Shown piece after piece: positions 32,909 through 42,598 of a DNA stretch of 64,000 nt; the first letter of the stretch is position 1, and each line of letters opens with the position of its first letter. The notes below the pieces were generated by a model. It ran no database searches, was not told where the DNA came from, and saw nothing but the letters and a program-made list of their open reading frames with translations. The position numbers and the translations under genes are program-made. This DNA is from Microbacterium sp. CH12i. GTDB taxonomy: Bacteria; Actinomycetota; Actinomycetes; Actinomycetales; Microbacteriaceae. The stretch is from positions 62,001-126,000 of the forward strand of contig NZ_JHET01000010.1 of the NCBI RefSeq assembly GCF_000685355.1, written 5' to 3'.

Positions 32909-33185
32909 AATAGTGCTGCTTTCTTGTTCGAACGGAGAGGTTCGTGAATCCCACTCCGGGGTGGTTCCTTGCTAAATGCGAGGAAGACGCCAGTGGAGGG
33001 CTCACGTTCGCGGCACTCTGCAGTCGAGTACCAAAGAAGTAGCTTACGGCATGAAGGGCGGGTGGGCAAATGGGTCGACGCTGCTGTCGGTGGCGCGTGC
33101 CGCCGTGGGTCGCGGGGGTGCGAGGGGACGCAGTTGGTCGCATCCGCCAAAAGAGGGGTCCCGCCTGGTCGCTATTCACAGTTTT

Positions 33186-33530
33186 AGCGACGAACTCAAC
33201 CCCCTCCCTCAGCGTTAGCGACAAGCTGCGCCCCCTCCCCCTGCATCAACGACCAAGCGTGGCCTCTCGTAACGCTCCCCGCCTCAATATCTCGACCATT
33301 CTCATCGCCGGCAAGGGCAGGCACGCCTGCCCGCGGCAGCCCCATCTCTCCACCGTGCCGGATGCCAATACCAAACCACCGACGCGGGCCATCTCCGGTC
33401 GGAATTGCGCCGCGAGGTGTCGCGCCTTGCCGTCAAATCTGCGTTCAGCGGCAAACCGTGGCACCCGGGCGAGACTAGCGGCAAGCGGTGACCCCCGAAC
33501 CGGGGATCACGACGAGGCGTGGCACCTGAC
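33186..33530. repeat. Cluster of six degenerate ~20-bp repeats
   Basis: Copies resembling AGCGGCAAGCGTGGCACCC begin at about 33186, 33217, 33248, 33447, 33477 and 33508. They share AGCG.C.A followed by C/G-rich GTGGCACCC or CCCCCTCCC. Spacing is near 30 bp within each group of three. The pattern resembles the multiple transposase-binding repeats at mobile-element ends. Confidence 0.55.
33304..33341 (+). repeat. Inverted repeat, left copy
   Basis: This 38-bp element matches the reverse complement of 33570-33607 at 33 of 38 positions. Its centre GGGCAGGCACGCCTGCCC is itself near-palindromic. Confidence 0.75.
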
Positions 33531-33569
33531 GGGTGCTTGGGTGCCGACGTCCGGCGTATTGAGACATTT

Positions 33570-33607
33570 GGCTGTCGCGGGCAGGCACGCCTGCCCTTGC
33601 CTTCGAT
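33570..33607 (-). repeat. Inverted repeat, right copy
   Basis: Partner of 33304-33341 in opposite orientation. The two flank 228 bp containing three of the six short repeats. Confidence 0.75.
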
Positions 33608-33812
33608 GGGCGTGGTTTTAATTAGCTGGCTCGGCGGGTGGGCGGACGCACTCGTCCCGCGATCGGACAAGCAGCAACTCGCTGGACCGATGTTGTCTGC
33701 TGTTCGAGACTCGGAGAACACTCGCAGTCGCAGAATCACGCCGATGACAGCCGTTGCAGCCTGCGTCGCTCGCGCTCCTGTGGGATGTTAGCCGCGGGGC
33801 TAGGCTGGCTTC

Positions 33813-34664
33813 GTGCGCATCCGGCTCGACATCGCCTATGACGGCACCCACTTTCGCGGGTGGGCGAAGCAACCGCAGTTGCGCACCGTACAGGGCACTC
33901 TCGAAGAAGCGCTCGCGCGGATCGTCGGGTCCGACGTGCAGTTCGTCGTCGCGGGGCGCACGGATGCCGGAGTCCACGCCGCCGGCCAGGTCGCACACGT
34001 CGATCTCGACGAGTCCCAGTGGGGCCGCATCGAGGCCCGACACGGACGCACCGCCCACGATCCCGCTGGTTCTATCGCAGGCCGGATGCGGGGTGTCCTC
34101 GGCGCATACCCCGACGTCACCGTGCGCCGCTCCTCGCGCGCGCCCGAGGGGTTCGATGCCCGCTTTTCCGCCGTGTGGCGGCGGTACCGCTACCGCCTTG
34201 CCGATGACGTCGCCGGCTTCGACCCGGCGCGCAGGCTCGACACCACCAGCATCCGCTCGTCGCTCGATGTCGAGGCAATGGATGCTGCGGCAGCATCCCT
34301 CATTGGCCTTCATGACTTCGCCGCCTATTGCAAAGCCCGCGAAGGGGCGACCACGATTCGCACACTGCTCGACTACCGCTGGCAGCGCGATGCCGACGGC
34401 GTGCTCGTCGCCGAGGTCAAGGCTGACGCCTTCTGCCACAGCATGGTGCGGGCACTCGTCGGCGCGTGCGCTGCTGTCGGCGAACAACGCCTCGATGTGA
34501 GCGATCTCGTCGCGCTGCGCGACGCTCTCGAACGCACCAGCGAGTTCAAAGTGCTCGCCGCGCGAGGACTCACGCTCACCGAAGTCGGCTACCCGACCGA
34601 CGATCTGCTCGGGGCGCGCGCAGAGCAAACGCGCGCGCGGCGTGACAGCGAAGCATCCGACTGA
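33813..34664 (+). CDS. truA: tRNA pseudouridine(38-40) synthase
   Basis: This 283-residue enzyme isomerises uridines 38-40 in the anticodon stem of tRNAs. It starts at GTG with RIRLDIAYDGTHFRGWAKQP and has the catalytic aspartate in AGRTDAGVHA. Further family motifs are RFSAVWRRYRYRL, HDFAAYCK and FCHSMVRALVGA. The gene is often near rplM/rpsI in actinomycetes, as it is here, though transcribed away from them. Confidence 0.97.
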   Translation: MRIRLDIAYDGTHFRGWAKQPQLRTVQGTLEEALARIVGSDVQFVVAGRTDAGVHAAGQVAHVDLDESQWGRIEARHGRTAHDPAGSIAGRMRGVLGAYPDVTVRRSSRAPEGFDARFSAVWRRYRYRLADDVAGFDPARRLDTTSIRSSLDVEAMDAAAASLIGLHDFAAYCKAREGATTIRTLLDYRWQRDADGVLVAEVKADAFCHSMVRALVGACAAVGEQRLDVSDLVALRDALERTSEFKVLAARGLTLTEVGYPTDDLLGARAEQTRARRDSEASD

Positions 34665-34710
34665 CACGAATTAGATAGTCCAGATTCAGTTTCACGCACT
34701 AGCGTGGACG

Positions 34711-35409
34711 GTGATGAAGGTGATCTCGTACAACCTGCGCAAGCATCGTGCTGCCACCGAGCTGGAAGAGCTCGTCGCTGAGCACGAGCTTGATGTTCTC
34801 TGCCTGCAGGAATGCGACGTTTCGCACCTTCCCGACGAGATCGCCGGGCTCACCCTCGCAGACGCTACCCAGGGCAACCGGCTGGGTCTCGCCGTCTACT
34901 ACCGCACGAACACGTTCCAGCTGCAAGACATCCAAACCTTCGGGCTCAAGAAGTCACTGCACGACCGGGTTCTCAAGCCAGCGAATGAGCGCGTGCTCGG
35001 AGTGCGCCTCCGCGACATCGACAACGGTGCCGAGCTGATCGTCGCCTCGTTCCACGCCGCACCGCTCACCGCGCTGAACTCACTACGACGCAACCAGATC
35101 CGCACGGCGCTCAGCGAGCTCGAGAACATGGGACGCGGCCTCCCCGTGCTCATGGTCGGCGACTACAACTACCCCGTATTCAAAGAGAACCTCGGCCAGA
35201 CCATCCGCGATCACGGGTACACGCTGACGCTCAGCGACGATCGCACGTACACCCGCTACCGCGTATTCAAGGGTCACTACGACTTTGCGACGTCGAACGG
35301 CTACACGATCGACAGCATCCAGACGTTGCCCCAGCGTTCGAGCGATCACCGCCCGATTCTGGTGACGGCCGCTGTGGTGAACGGCAAGCGAAGCAGCGGA
35401 GCACGCTAG
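34711..35409 (+). CDS. Endonuclease/exonuclease/phosphatase family protein
   Basis: This protein of about 232 residues has the metal-dependent EEP fold. The N-terminus MKVISYNLRKH and LCLQECD (metal-binding Glu), the middle VGDYNYP (Asp/Asn pair) and C-terminal SSDHRPI (catalytic Asp-His) match the expected order. There is no signal peptide, so a cytosolic nuclease or phosphodiesterase is likely; the substrate cannot be told. The start is GTG 34711 or the ATG immediately after. Its stop overlaps the stop of metI on the other strand. Confidence 0.85.
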   Translation: MMKVISYNLRKHRAATELEELVAEHELDVLCLQECDVSHLPDEIAGLTLADATQGNRLGLAVYYRTNTFQLQDIQTFGLKKSLHDRVLKPANERVLGVRLRDIDNGAELIVASFHAAPLTALNSLRRNQIRTALSELENMGRGLPVLMVGDYNYPVFKENLGQTIRDHGYTLTLSDDRTYTRYRVFKGHYDFATSNGYTIDSIQTLPQRSSDHRPILVTAAVVNGKRSSGAR

Positions 35410-36083
35410 CGCCGCAGCACCCGCTGCGCGAGCCAGTTGCCGAAGATCTGGCCCACCTGCACGATCACGATGATGATCGCCACCGTAACCCAGGTCGCTT
35501 CCTGGTTGAACTGCTGGTAGCCGTAGATGATGGCGAAGTTTCCGAGTCCGCCGCCACCGATGTATCCGGCCATCGCCGACATGTCGACGACCGCGATGAA
35601 CATGAACGTGTAGCCGAGGATCAGCGGCGCTAGCGCCTCGGGAATCACGACACCGAACAGGATCGAAAGTCGCTTCGCCCCGATCGCGAGCGCCGCCTCG
35701 ACGATGCCTGGGTCGACGGCGATAAGGTTCTGTTCGACGACGCGCCCGATCACCACCGCAGCCATGATCGTCATCGGCACGATCGCCGCCTCAGTGCCCA
35801 GCGTCGTGCCCGCGATCACCTTCGTCACCGGCCCCACCGCGGTGAGGAAGATGATGAACGGAATCGGCCGGATGACGTTGATCACCAGGTTCATCACGTT
35901 GAAAACGACGCTGTTGCCGAACAGGTTTCCCGGACGCGTGGCGTAGAGCACCGCACCGATCAGAAGCCCCGCAATGCCACCGATCACCAGAGTGACCGCG
36001 ACCATATAGATGGTCTCCTGGATCGACTCCAGCAGCACCGGAGTCAGCGTGCTCCAGTCAGCGAGCGGACGGATACCGTTCAT
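35406..36083 (-). CDS. metI: Methionine ABC transporter permease
   Basis: This 225-residue inner membrane protein has five or so transmembrane segments. Family motifs include ETIYMVAVTLVIGG near the N-terminus, RPIPFIIFLTAVGP, and the coupling region VDPGIVEAALAIGAKRLSIL that contacts the ATPase. It ends with YIGGGGLGNFAI and QVGQIFGNWL. The ATG overlaps the stop of metN (ATGA), so the genes are translationally coupled. It forms the channel of the methionine importer. Confidence 0.95.
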   Translation of the reverse strand: MNGIRPLADWSTLTPVLLESIQETIYMVAVTLVIGGIAGLLIGAVLYATRPGNLFGNSVVFNVMNLVINVIRPIPFIIFLTAVGPVTKVIAGTTLGTEAAIVPMTIMAAVVIGRVVEQNLIAVDPGIVEAALAIGAKRLSILFGVVIPEALAPLILGYTFMFIAVVDMSAMAGYIGGGGLGNFAIIYGYQQFNQEATWVTVAIIIVIVQVGQIFGNWLAQRVLRR

Positions 36084-37165
36084 GCGCGGGCCTCCGCTCT
36101 GGATGCCAGTACTTCAGCGCGCGTGCGCGCACCCAACTCGCCGACGACTTCTGCGATAGCATCCGCCGTCCCCTGCACGCGATAGGTGAGCGTTCCGAGC
36201 TGGCGACCGCGAATGTCGGTGACGCCGCCGAACACGACCGATCGACGCACGCCATGCTTCTCGAAGACGTCGTCGACGTTCTCGCTGGTGAACTCGTTGA
36301 CGTCGACGCTGATGAGGGTGCCGCCACCGAGGAGCAGAGCATCCAGGGTCTCCCCCGACGGCACGCCCTGCGTGACCGCCGCGACGAATCGCTCAGTGAG
36401 CGCCGCCCGCGGATGCGCGAAGACGCGGTAGGTGTCGCCGCTGTCGACGACTTTGCCGCCGTCCATGACGACGACCTGATCGCACAGCTCGTGCACGACC
36501 GAGATCTGGTGGGTGATGACGACGATGGTGATGCCCAGGGTGCGGTTGATCTCGCGGAGGAGGTTCAGCACTTCGCCCGTCGTCTGCGGGTCGAGGGCGC
36601 TCGTCGCCTCGTCGGCGAGCAGCAGTTCAGGGTTCGCGGCGATCGCGCGGGCAATGCCGACGCGCTGCTTCTGTCCGCCCGACAGCGACCGCGGATACCT
36701 ATCAGCCTTGTCGCCGATCCCCACGAAGTCGAGCAGTTCGGTGACGCGCGGGCCGATGTCGGCCTTCTTCCACCCGGCGACCTTGAGCGGATACGCGACG
36801 TTGCCGCGCACTGTGCGGGAGTTGAAGAGGTTGAACTGCTGGAAGATCATGCCGATGCGTCCGCGCAGGCTGCGCAGCTGCGTCTCGGAGGCGTTTCCGA
36901 CATCCGTTCCCAGCACGTTAACGGTGCCGGCGGTGGGCTTCTCGAGGCCGTTGATGAGACGGACCAGGGTGGACTTGCCCGCCCCGGAGTATCCGATGAC
37001 GCCGACGATGGAGCCCGGCTGGACTTCAAGGTCTACGGTTTCGAGAGCGTCGACGACGGGGCCCTTGCGCGTTCCGGGGAACGCTTTGGAGACACGATCG
37101 AACGTGATGATGCTCGTCGACCTGGTGTCGTGTGTCTGCGGGGCCCCGCCGTCGCTCGAAGTCAC
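36080..37165 (-). CDS. metN: Methionine ABC transporter ATP-binding protein
   Basis: This 361-residue ATPase has Walker A GYSGAGKST, Q-loop MIFQQFNLFNSRTV, signature LSGGQKQRVGIARA, Walker B LLADEATSALDPQT and switch His in VVITHQ. Residues ~270-361 are a NIL domain, which in MetN binds methionine and shuts transport off. The ATG overlaps the metQ stop. It powers import through the MetI permease. Confidence 0.97.
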   Translation of the reverse strand: MTSSDGGAPQTHDTRSTSIITFDRVSKAFPGTRKGPVVDALETVDLEVQPGSIVGVIGYSGAGKSTLVRLINGLEKPTAGTVNVLGTDVGNASETQLRSLRGRIGMIFQQFNLFNSRTVRGNVAYPLKVAGWKKADIGPRVTELLDFVGIGDKADRYPRSLSGGQKQRVGIARAIAANPELLLADEATSALDPQTTGEVLNLLREINRTLGITIVVITHQISVVHELCDQVVVMDGGKVVDSGDTYRVFAHPRAALTERFVAAVTQGVPSGETLDALLLGGGTLISVDVNEFTSENVDDVFEKHGVRRSVVFGGVTDIRGRQLGTLTYRVQGTADAIAEVVGELGARTRAEVLASRAEARA

Positions 37166-38067
37166 TTGTTTGCGCGCAACTGATCTTCGAGGTCAGTCAG
37201 CTCAGCCTGGAGGTCAGCGATGGTCCAGTCGCCCTTGAACTGCAGGTTGCCCTGGTTCAATTCGGTGACTGCGGCCTCAACCTCGGTGGAGTGGTATGCC
37301 TCGAGAACCTTCGCCCAGCGCGGGTCGTCCTTGTTCTCGTCCTTGACGGCGAAGATGTTGATGTACGGCGCGAGCTCAGGGTTGTCGAGATCTTCGGTGA
37401 AGATGATCAGGTCGTCGCCGAGCCCGCCCTTCTGCGCCTGAGTGTTGTTGACGATCGCGGCGTCCGCACTGCCGTCCTTCAGAGCGGTCACCGTCTGGTT
37501 AGAGTCGACGGCGACGATCTCGATCTTGCTCGAGGTGATGTCGGCCTCGGACGAGAAGGCGCTGCCGCCGTCCTTCAGCTCGACGAGTCCGGCGCGCTGA
37601 AGGTTCAGCAGGGCGCGCGCGAGGTTGGTCGGGTTGTTGGGGATGGCGACCTTCGTGCCCTCCGGAATATCGGCGACATCGGTGTACTTCTCGGAGTACA
37701 GCGCGAGCGGGTAGACGGCGGTGGCGCCGACCGGCACAAGGGTGCCGCCGCTGTTCACATTGAAGTCAGAGAGGAAGATCAGGTGCTGGAAGAGGTTGAT
37801 ATCAGCCTCGCCCTCCTGCACGGCCTGGTTCAGCTGCACGCCGTCGGTGATCGTGCGGACTTCGAGCTCGATACCCTCGTCGGCGAGCTTGTCTTTGATG
37901 AGAGTCCAGTGCGCTTCGGTACCGTCATCCGCCACGAGGACGATCTTGCTTTCATCTGTGGCTCCTGCGTCACTGCCCGCGCATGCCGCCATCGACATGG
38001 TCAGCGCACCGGCCACCAGGATGCCGAGGACGGAAACGATCTTGTTCTTCATACGGGAGTTGTTCAC
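37162..38067 (-). CDS. metQ: Methionine-binding lipoprotein
   Basis: This ~300-residue solute-binding lipoprotein has a signal peptide with lipobox MAAC (residue ~28), then a NlpA/MetQ domain: VLVADDG-type start, DGVQLNQAVQEGEADINLFQ and VAIPNNPTNLARAL. It captures methionine (possibly D-methionine or methionine sulfoxide) for the MetN-MetI transporter. The start could be GTG 38067 or ATG 38052 (MKNKIVSVLG). It is first in a metQ-metN-metI operon. I see no S-box riboswitch in the short 57-bp gap to the divergent peptidase gene. Confidence 0.95.
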   Translation of the reverse strand: MNNSRMKNKIVSVLGILVAGALTMSMAACAGSDAGATDESKIVLVADDGTEAHWTLIKDKLADEGIELEVRTITDGVQLNQAVQEGEADINLFQHLIFLSDFNVNSGGTLVPVGATAVYPLALYSEKYTDVADIPEGTKVAIPNNPTNLARALLNLQRAGLVELKDGGSAFSSEADITSSKIEIVAVDSNQTVTALKDGSADAAIVNNTQAQKGGLGDDLIIFTEDLDNPELAPYINIFAVKDENKDDPRWAKVLEAYHSTEVEAAVTELNQGNLQFKGDWTIADLQAELTDLEDQLRANK

Positions 38068-38124
38068 AAATTTAGTGAATCACGAGGTGCGGGGTCGGAC
38101 CGATTCGGGAAGTAACGGCGCGTA

Positions 38125-39456
38125 ATGAGCGGCCGCTACGGTGAGGGGGTGACTCCTCTGGAAAGTGAAGCGCTCGAGTTCGTGCGCGACCTCATCCGCA
38201 TCGACAGCGTCAACACCGGCGACCTCTCGACGATCGGCGATGGTGAGACACGCGCCGCGCGCTTCGTGCAGTCCAAACTTGAAGACGTTGGCATCGCGAC
38301 GACCTTCGTCGAGCCCACACCCGGGCGCGGCAGCGTGGTCGCGCGTATCTCCGGCACCGATCCGGATGCTGCGGCGCTCATCGTGCACGCGCACCTCGAT
38401 GTGGTTCCGGTGCAGGCTGACGACTGGACTCATCCGCCGTTCGGCGCCGAGATTGAGGACGGTCTGCTGTACGGCCGTGGCGCCGTTGACATGAAGAACT
38501 TCGCGGGCGTCATCCTCGCGGTGGCGCGGCACTTTGCTCGTTCCGGCATCCGGCCGCGTCGCGATCTGATCTTCGCTTTCCTCGCCGATGAGGAGAGCGG
38601 CGGCGTCTGGGGTGCGTCGTGGCTGGTCGATAATCGGCCAGAGCTGTTCACCGGTGCGAGCGAGGCGATCAGCGAGGTCGGCGGGTTCTCGGTGCCGCTT
38701 GTCGAAGGGCGACGGGCGTATCTGCTCGCGACCGCCGAGAAGGGCGTCGGCAGCGTGCGACTGACCGCGCGCGGTGAGGCGGGCCACGCTTCGCGTCCGC
38801 TTCCGAGCGATGCGGTGCCGCAGCTCGCCGGAGCCGTCGCGCGGATCGGCGCACACCGATTCCCGGTGGTACGGACGCCGGCCCTGGCGCGTTTCCTTCA
38901 AGTGTTCGGGCACGCGCGGGGCGTCGTGTTCAGCGACGCGAACCTGGATGCCGAGCTCGAAGACCTCGGATTCGTAGGGCGCGTGATCGCGGCAGCAGCC
39001 CGCAACACTGCCGCGCCGACCGTGCTGCGTGCAGGCGATAAGAGCAACATCATTCCGGCGAGCGCCGAGGCGATCATCGACTATCGGGCCCTGCCCGATG
39101 GTGAGGCGGAGTTGCTCGCGGAACTGTCGCGCCTGTCCGGCCCGACCGTCGAGGTGGAGGGCTTCAGATCGATGGACCCGATCGCGTCGCCCGTCGACGG
39201 GGACCTAGTGGATGCAATCACCGCAGCCATCGGCGAAGAAGACCCGGATGGGGTCGTGGTGCCGTACCTGCTGCCGGCATCCACCGACAACAAGCACTTC
39301 GCGCGGCTGGGTGTCAACGGCTACGGGTTCGTGCCGCTGCGCGTGCCGGACGACTTCGACGTCTACGGCCAGTTCCACTCGGCCGATGAGTGCGTGCCGG
39401 TGGAGGCGCTGTACTTCAGCGCGCGCGTGACTGCGGGGATTCTCGAGAACGCTTAG
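38125..39456 (+). CDS. M20 family metallopeptidase
   Basis: This 443-residue cytosolic zinc peptidase/deacylase shows HAHLDVVPVQ (metal His and catalytic Asp), GRGAVDMK (bridging Asp), ADEESGG (catalytic and metal Glu), a dimerisation domain, and the C-terminal metal His in FHSADECVP. The arrangement fits ArgE/DapE/CPG2-type enzymes; the substrate is not deducible. Start ATG 38125, with GTG 38149 (VTPLESEALEF) a possible alternative preceded by GGTGAGGGG. It diverges from metQ and converges on rraA. Confidence 0.92.
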   Translation: MSGRYGEGVTPLESEALEFVRDLIRIDSVNTGDLSTIGDGETRAARFVQSKLEDVGIATTFVEPTPGRGSVVARISGTDPDAAALIVHAHLDVVPVQADDWTHPPFGAEIEDGLLYGRGAVDMKNFAGVILAVARHFARSGIRPRRDLIFAFLADEESGGVWGASWLVDNRPELFTGASEAISEVGGFSVPLVEGRRAYLLATAEKGVGSVRLTARGEAGHASRPLPSDAVPQLAGAVARIGAHRFPVVRTPALARFLQVFGHARGVVFSDANLDAELEDLGFVGRVIAAAARNTAAPTVLRAGDKSNIIPASAEAIIDYRALPDGEAELLAELSRLSGPTVEVEGFRSMDPIASPVDGDLVDAITAAIGEEDPDGVVVPYLLPASTDNKHFARLGVNGYGFVPLRVPDDFDVYGQFHSADECVPVEALYFSARVTAGILENA

Positions 39457-39459
39457 AGG

Positions 39460-39927
39460 TCAGCGCTCGACGAGGATGCCGTCTTCGTCGCTGTAGAGGT
39501 GCGCGCCGACGCGGAACACCACTCCCCCGAACTCCAGCTCGACATCGACCTCGCCGGTGCCGAGCTTGCTGCTCTTGCGGGGGTTGGTGCCGAGTGCCTT
39601 CACTCCGAGATCGAGACCATTGATCGCGACGCTGTCGCGGATCGCACCGTGGATAACGACGCCGGCCCAGCCGTTGGCGACTGCCGACTCGGCAATCAGG
39701 TCGCCCATGAGTGCTGTCTGCAGCGATCCGCCGCCGTCGACGACGAGCACGGCATCCTCACCGGGAGTCGCCAATGTCGCCTTCACGAGCGCGTTGTCTT
39801 CAAAACAGCGGATCGTGCGAATCGGCCCGTCGAACGCCGCGCGGCGCCCGAAACTGCGGAACTGGACGGGGAGAGACTGAATGCCCTCCTCGAACTCGTC
39901 GTAGAGGTCGGCGGTAGCAGTAGACAT
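39460..39927 (-). CDS. rraA: RraA family protein
   Basis: This 155-residue protein begins STATADLYDEFEEGIQSLP and has VVDGGGSLQTALMGDLIAE, GWAGVVIHGAIRD and GTNPRKSSK, standard for the RraA family. In Escherichia coli RraA binds and inhibits RNase E; many relatives have 4-hydroxy-4-methyl-2-oxoglutarate aldolase or oxaloacetate decarboxylase activity, with metal bound via the Asp/Arg in IRDS. Either role is possible here. It is convergent with the M20 gene, three bases apart. Confidence 0.92.
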   Translation of the reverse strand: MSTATADLYDEFEEGIQSLPVQFRSFGRRAAFDGPIRTIRCFEDNALVKATLATPGEDAVLVVDGGGSLQTALMGDLIAESAVANGWAGVVIHGAIRDSVAINGLDLGVKALGTNPRKSSKLGTGEVDVELEFGGVVFRVGAHLYSDEDGILVER

Positions 39928-39970
39928 GCCGCCATCCTTGCACGGCGGACTCTTTCGCGGGGTCCATGGA

Positions 39971-39987
39971 ATACCCCTGGGGGGTAT
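39971..39987 (+). promoter_or_regulatory. CsoR-like copper operator
   Basis: The sequence ATACCCC-TGG-GGGGTAT is a perfect seven-base inverted repeat, located 39 bp before the copZ-type start codon. It closely matches known G/C-tract operators of the copper repressor CsoR. No csoR gene lies in the window, so the regulator must be elsewhere. Confidence 0.82.
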
Positions 39988-40025
39988 CTGTTACGTTTAG
40001 TAGACACCAACCAGAGGAGCACGAA

Positions 40026-40235
40026 ATGAGCACTATCGAGTATCAAGTGACGGGCATGACCTGCGGGCACTGCGAGATGTCGGTTCGCGAAGAGGTCAGC
40101 CAGATCGCCGGCGTCGACGACATCCAGGTCAGCGCACAGTCCGGCAAGCTCATCGTCACCTCGACCCAGCCGATCGATGACGCCGCAGTTCTCGCCGCGG
40201 TCGACGAGGCCGGCTACTCAGCCGTTCGCGCCTGA
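40026..40235 (+). CDS. copZ: Copper chaperone, CopZ-like HMA protein
   Basis: This 69-residue protein is a single heavy-metal-associated domain with the metal-binding GMTCGHCE motif (Cys-x2-Cys) near residue 10 and the usual beta-alpha-beta pattern ([20 protein letters not shown]). It binds Cu(I) and passes it to the ATPase encoded downstream. Start ATG 40026 follows AGAGGAGC. It is first in a two-gene unit controlled by the operator at 39971. Confidence 0.93.
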   Translation: MSTIEYQVTGMTCGHCEMSVREEVSQIAGVDDIQVSAQSGKLIVTSTQPIDDAAVLAAVDEAGYSAVRA

Positions 40236-40287
40236 CCCCGCGCTATCCCCGGCCGTCCCCGAACATCGTTTCCAGAGGAGCATCCTG

Positions 40288-42541
40288 ATGAGCACTCCGA
40301 TTTCTGCAGTCCCCGCGGGGTCGAGCGTTGAGCTGGAGATCGGCGGGATGACCTGCGCCTCGTGCGCCAACCGCATCGAGCGCAAGCTGAACAAGGTCGA
40401 TGGAGTCACGGCATCCGTCAACTACGCCACCGAAAAGGCGAAGGTGACGATTCCAGCGAACTACGACCCCGCGCTGCTCATCGCCGAGGTTGAGCGCACG
40501 GGATACACCGCCGCACTTCCGGCCGCGAAAGCCGACGTTGACGAAGTCGCAGAAGGAGATCCCGAACTCACGTCGCTACGCCAGCGTCTGATCATCTCGA
40601 CGATCCTGACCGTTCCGGTGATTGCGATGGCGATGATCCCGGCGCTGCAGTTCACGTATTGGCAGTGGGCGTCGCTGGCGCTGGCCGCTCCCGTGATCGT
40701 GTGGGGCGCGTTCCCGTTCCACCGTGCGGCGTGGATGAATCTCCGCCACGGCGCCGCGACCATGGACACGCTCATCTCGATGGGCACGCTCGCGGCTTTC
40801 CTGTGGTCGCTGCACGCGCTGTTCTTCGGCACAGCCGGGATGCCAGGGATGACGCACGGTTTCGAGTTCGCGCTCGCGCGCTCAGACGGTGCGGCGAACA
40901 TCTACCTCGAGGTCGGCGCGGGCGTGACGATGTTCATCCTCGCCGGACGCTACTTCGAAAAGCGTTCCAAGCGCCAAGCCGGTGCGGCGATGCGCGCGTT
41001 GCTCGAGCTCGGCGCGAAGGACGTCTCGGTGCTCCGCGATGGCGTGGAGACTCAGATCCCGATCGCGGAGCTGCAGGTGGGTGACGAGTTCATCGTACGC
41101 CCCGGCGAGAAGATCGCGACCGATGGCGTTGTCACGTCGGGCACGTCGGCGGTGGATGCTTCGATGCTCACCGGCGAATCCGTTCCTGTCGAGGTCACCG
41201 AACGGGATGCCGTCACCGGAGCGACCGTCAACGCCGGCGGCCGCCTCGTGGTGCGCGCAACGCGCATCGGCGCTGACACGCAGCTCGCGCAGATGGCGTG
41301 GCTCGTCGAAGATGCGCAGACCGGCAAGGCCGAGGTACAGCGCCTCGCCGACCGGATCTCGGGCGTCTTCGTACCGATCGTGCTCGTCATCGCGGTGGTG
41401 ACTCTCGGCGGCTGGCTGCTCGCAGGATTCCCCGCCGCTGCGGCGTTCACCGCAGCGGTTGCCGTGCTGGTCATCGCGTGCCCGTGTGCGCTGGGTCTCG
41501 CGACCCCGACGGCATTGCTGGTCGGCACCGGACGCGGTGCGCAGATGGGGATTCTCATCAAAGGCCCTGAGGTTCTCGAGTCCACCCGCAAGGTCGACAC
41601 GATCGTGCTCGACAAAACCGGCACCGTCACGACCGGCAAGATGACTCTCGTCGATGTTCATGCCGAATCTGGAATAGATGCTGATGAGCTGCTGCGACTG
41701 GCCGGAGCGCTGGAGGATGCGTCCGAGCATCCGATCGCCCAGGCCATTGCGGCGGGTGCGGTGCGTGCATCCGGACCGCTACCTGTGGTTTCTGAATTCG
41801 TGAGCGTCGCAGGCAAGGGCGTTCAGGGCATCGTCGAGGGGCACAGTCTCGTCGTCGGGCGCGAGTCGCTGCTCGCAGATTGGTCACTCGCACTCTCGCC
41901 TTCTGTCGCGTCGGCGAAGGCTCAGGCTGAGAGCGAAGGCAAGACCGTGGTTGCGGTGGGGTGGGGCGGCGCGTGCGCGCGGCATCCTGATCGTCGCCGA
42001 TACGGTCAAACCCACCAGCGCCGAGGCGATCGCCCAAATGAAGAAACTCGGGCTCTCCCCCATTCTGCTGACCGGTGACAACGCGGCGGTCGCGCGGCAG
42101 ATCGCGTCCGAAGTCGGAATTGATCACGTCATCGCGGAGGTGCTGCCGAAGGACAAGGTGTCTGTGGTGAAGCGTCTGCAGTCCGAGGGCAAGGTCGTCG
42201 CGATGGTCGGCGACGGCGTGAACGACGCCCCCGCTCTCGCGCAGGCTGACCTCGGGTTGGCGATGGGAACAGGGACGGACGTCGCGATCGAAGCGTCCGA
42301 TATCGCGCTCGTGCGCGGTGATCTGCGCAGCGCCGTCGATGCGATCCGACTGTCGCGCCGGACGCTCGGAACCATTAAGGCCAATCTGTTCTGGGCCTTC
42401 GCCTACAACGTCGCCGCGATCCCGATCGCCGCACTCGGGATGCTGAATCCGATGCTCGCAGGAGCGGCGATGGCACTATCGAGCGTGTTCGTGGTCGGAA
42501 ACAGCCTGCGGCTGCGCGGGTTTCGGAGTGTGGTGCGCTGA
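40288..42541 (+). CDS. copA: Copper-exporting P1B-type ATPase (one-base insertion)
   Basis: This 750-residue (corrected) pump exports Cu(I). It has an N-terminal HMA domain with [14 protein letters not shown] at residues ~20-33, then eight transmembrane helices with [10 protein letters not shown] in helix 6 (~residue 398), DKTGT (phosphorylated Asp, ~442), SEHPIAQ and GDGVNDAP (~640). Near 41958-41961 there is one G too many: GTGGGGTGGGG should be GTGGGTGGGG, giving [17 protein letters not shown]. Left as given, the frame breaks before the ATP-binding hinge. The start is ATG 40288, preceded by AGAGGAGC. Confidence 0.95.
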
Positions 42542-42598
42542 GGCGCACTTGCGATCCTCTGGCGCATTCATTCGGGTCGATGCCAAGGTAGAGACCAA

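Larger units (their letters stand above)
32909..33812. other. 0.9-kb gap between rplM and truA with repeat sequences
   Basis: No gene is supported. The rplM side should contain the promoter for rplM-rpsI. The middle (33186-33530) carries at least six degenerate copies of a roughly 20-bp unit, and 33304-33341 and 33570-33607 form an inverted repeat. Long open frames on either strand here have no start signal or recognisable domain. Confidence 0.6.

Noticed and set aside
33618..34667. 349-codon minus-strand open frame opposite truA
   Set aside because: It is the antisense shadow of truA. The plus strand has all TruA motifs.
36254..37183. 309-codon plus-strand frame opposite metN
   Set aside because: Antisense shadow produced by G/C-rich third positions; metN has complete ABC motifs.
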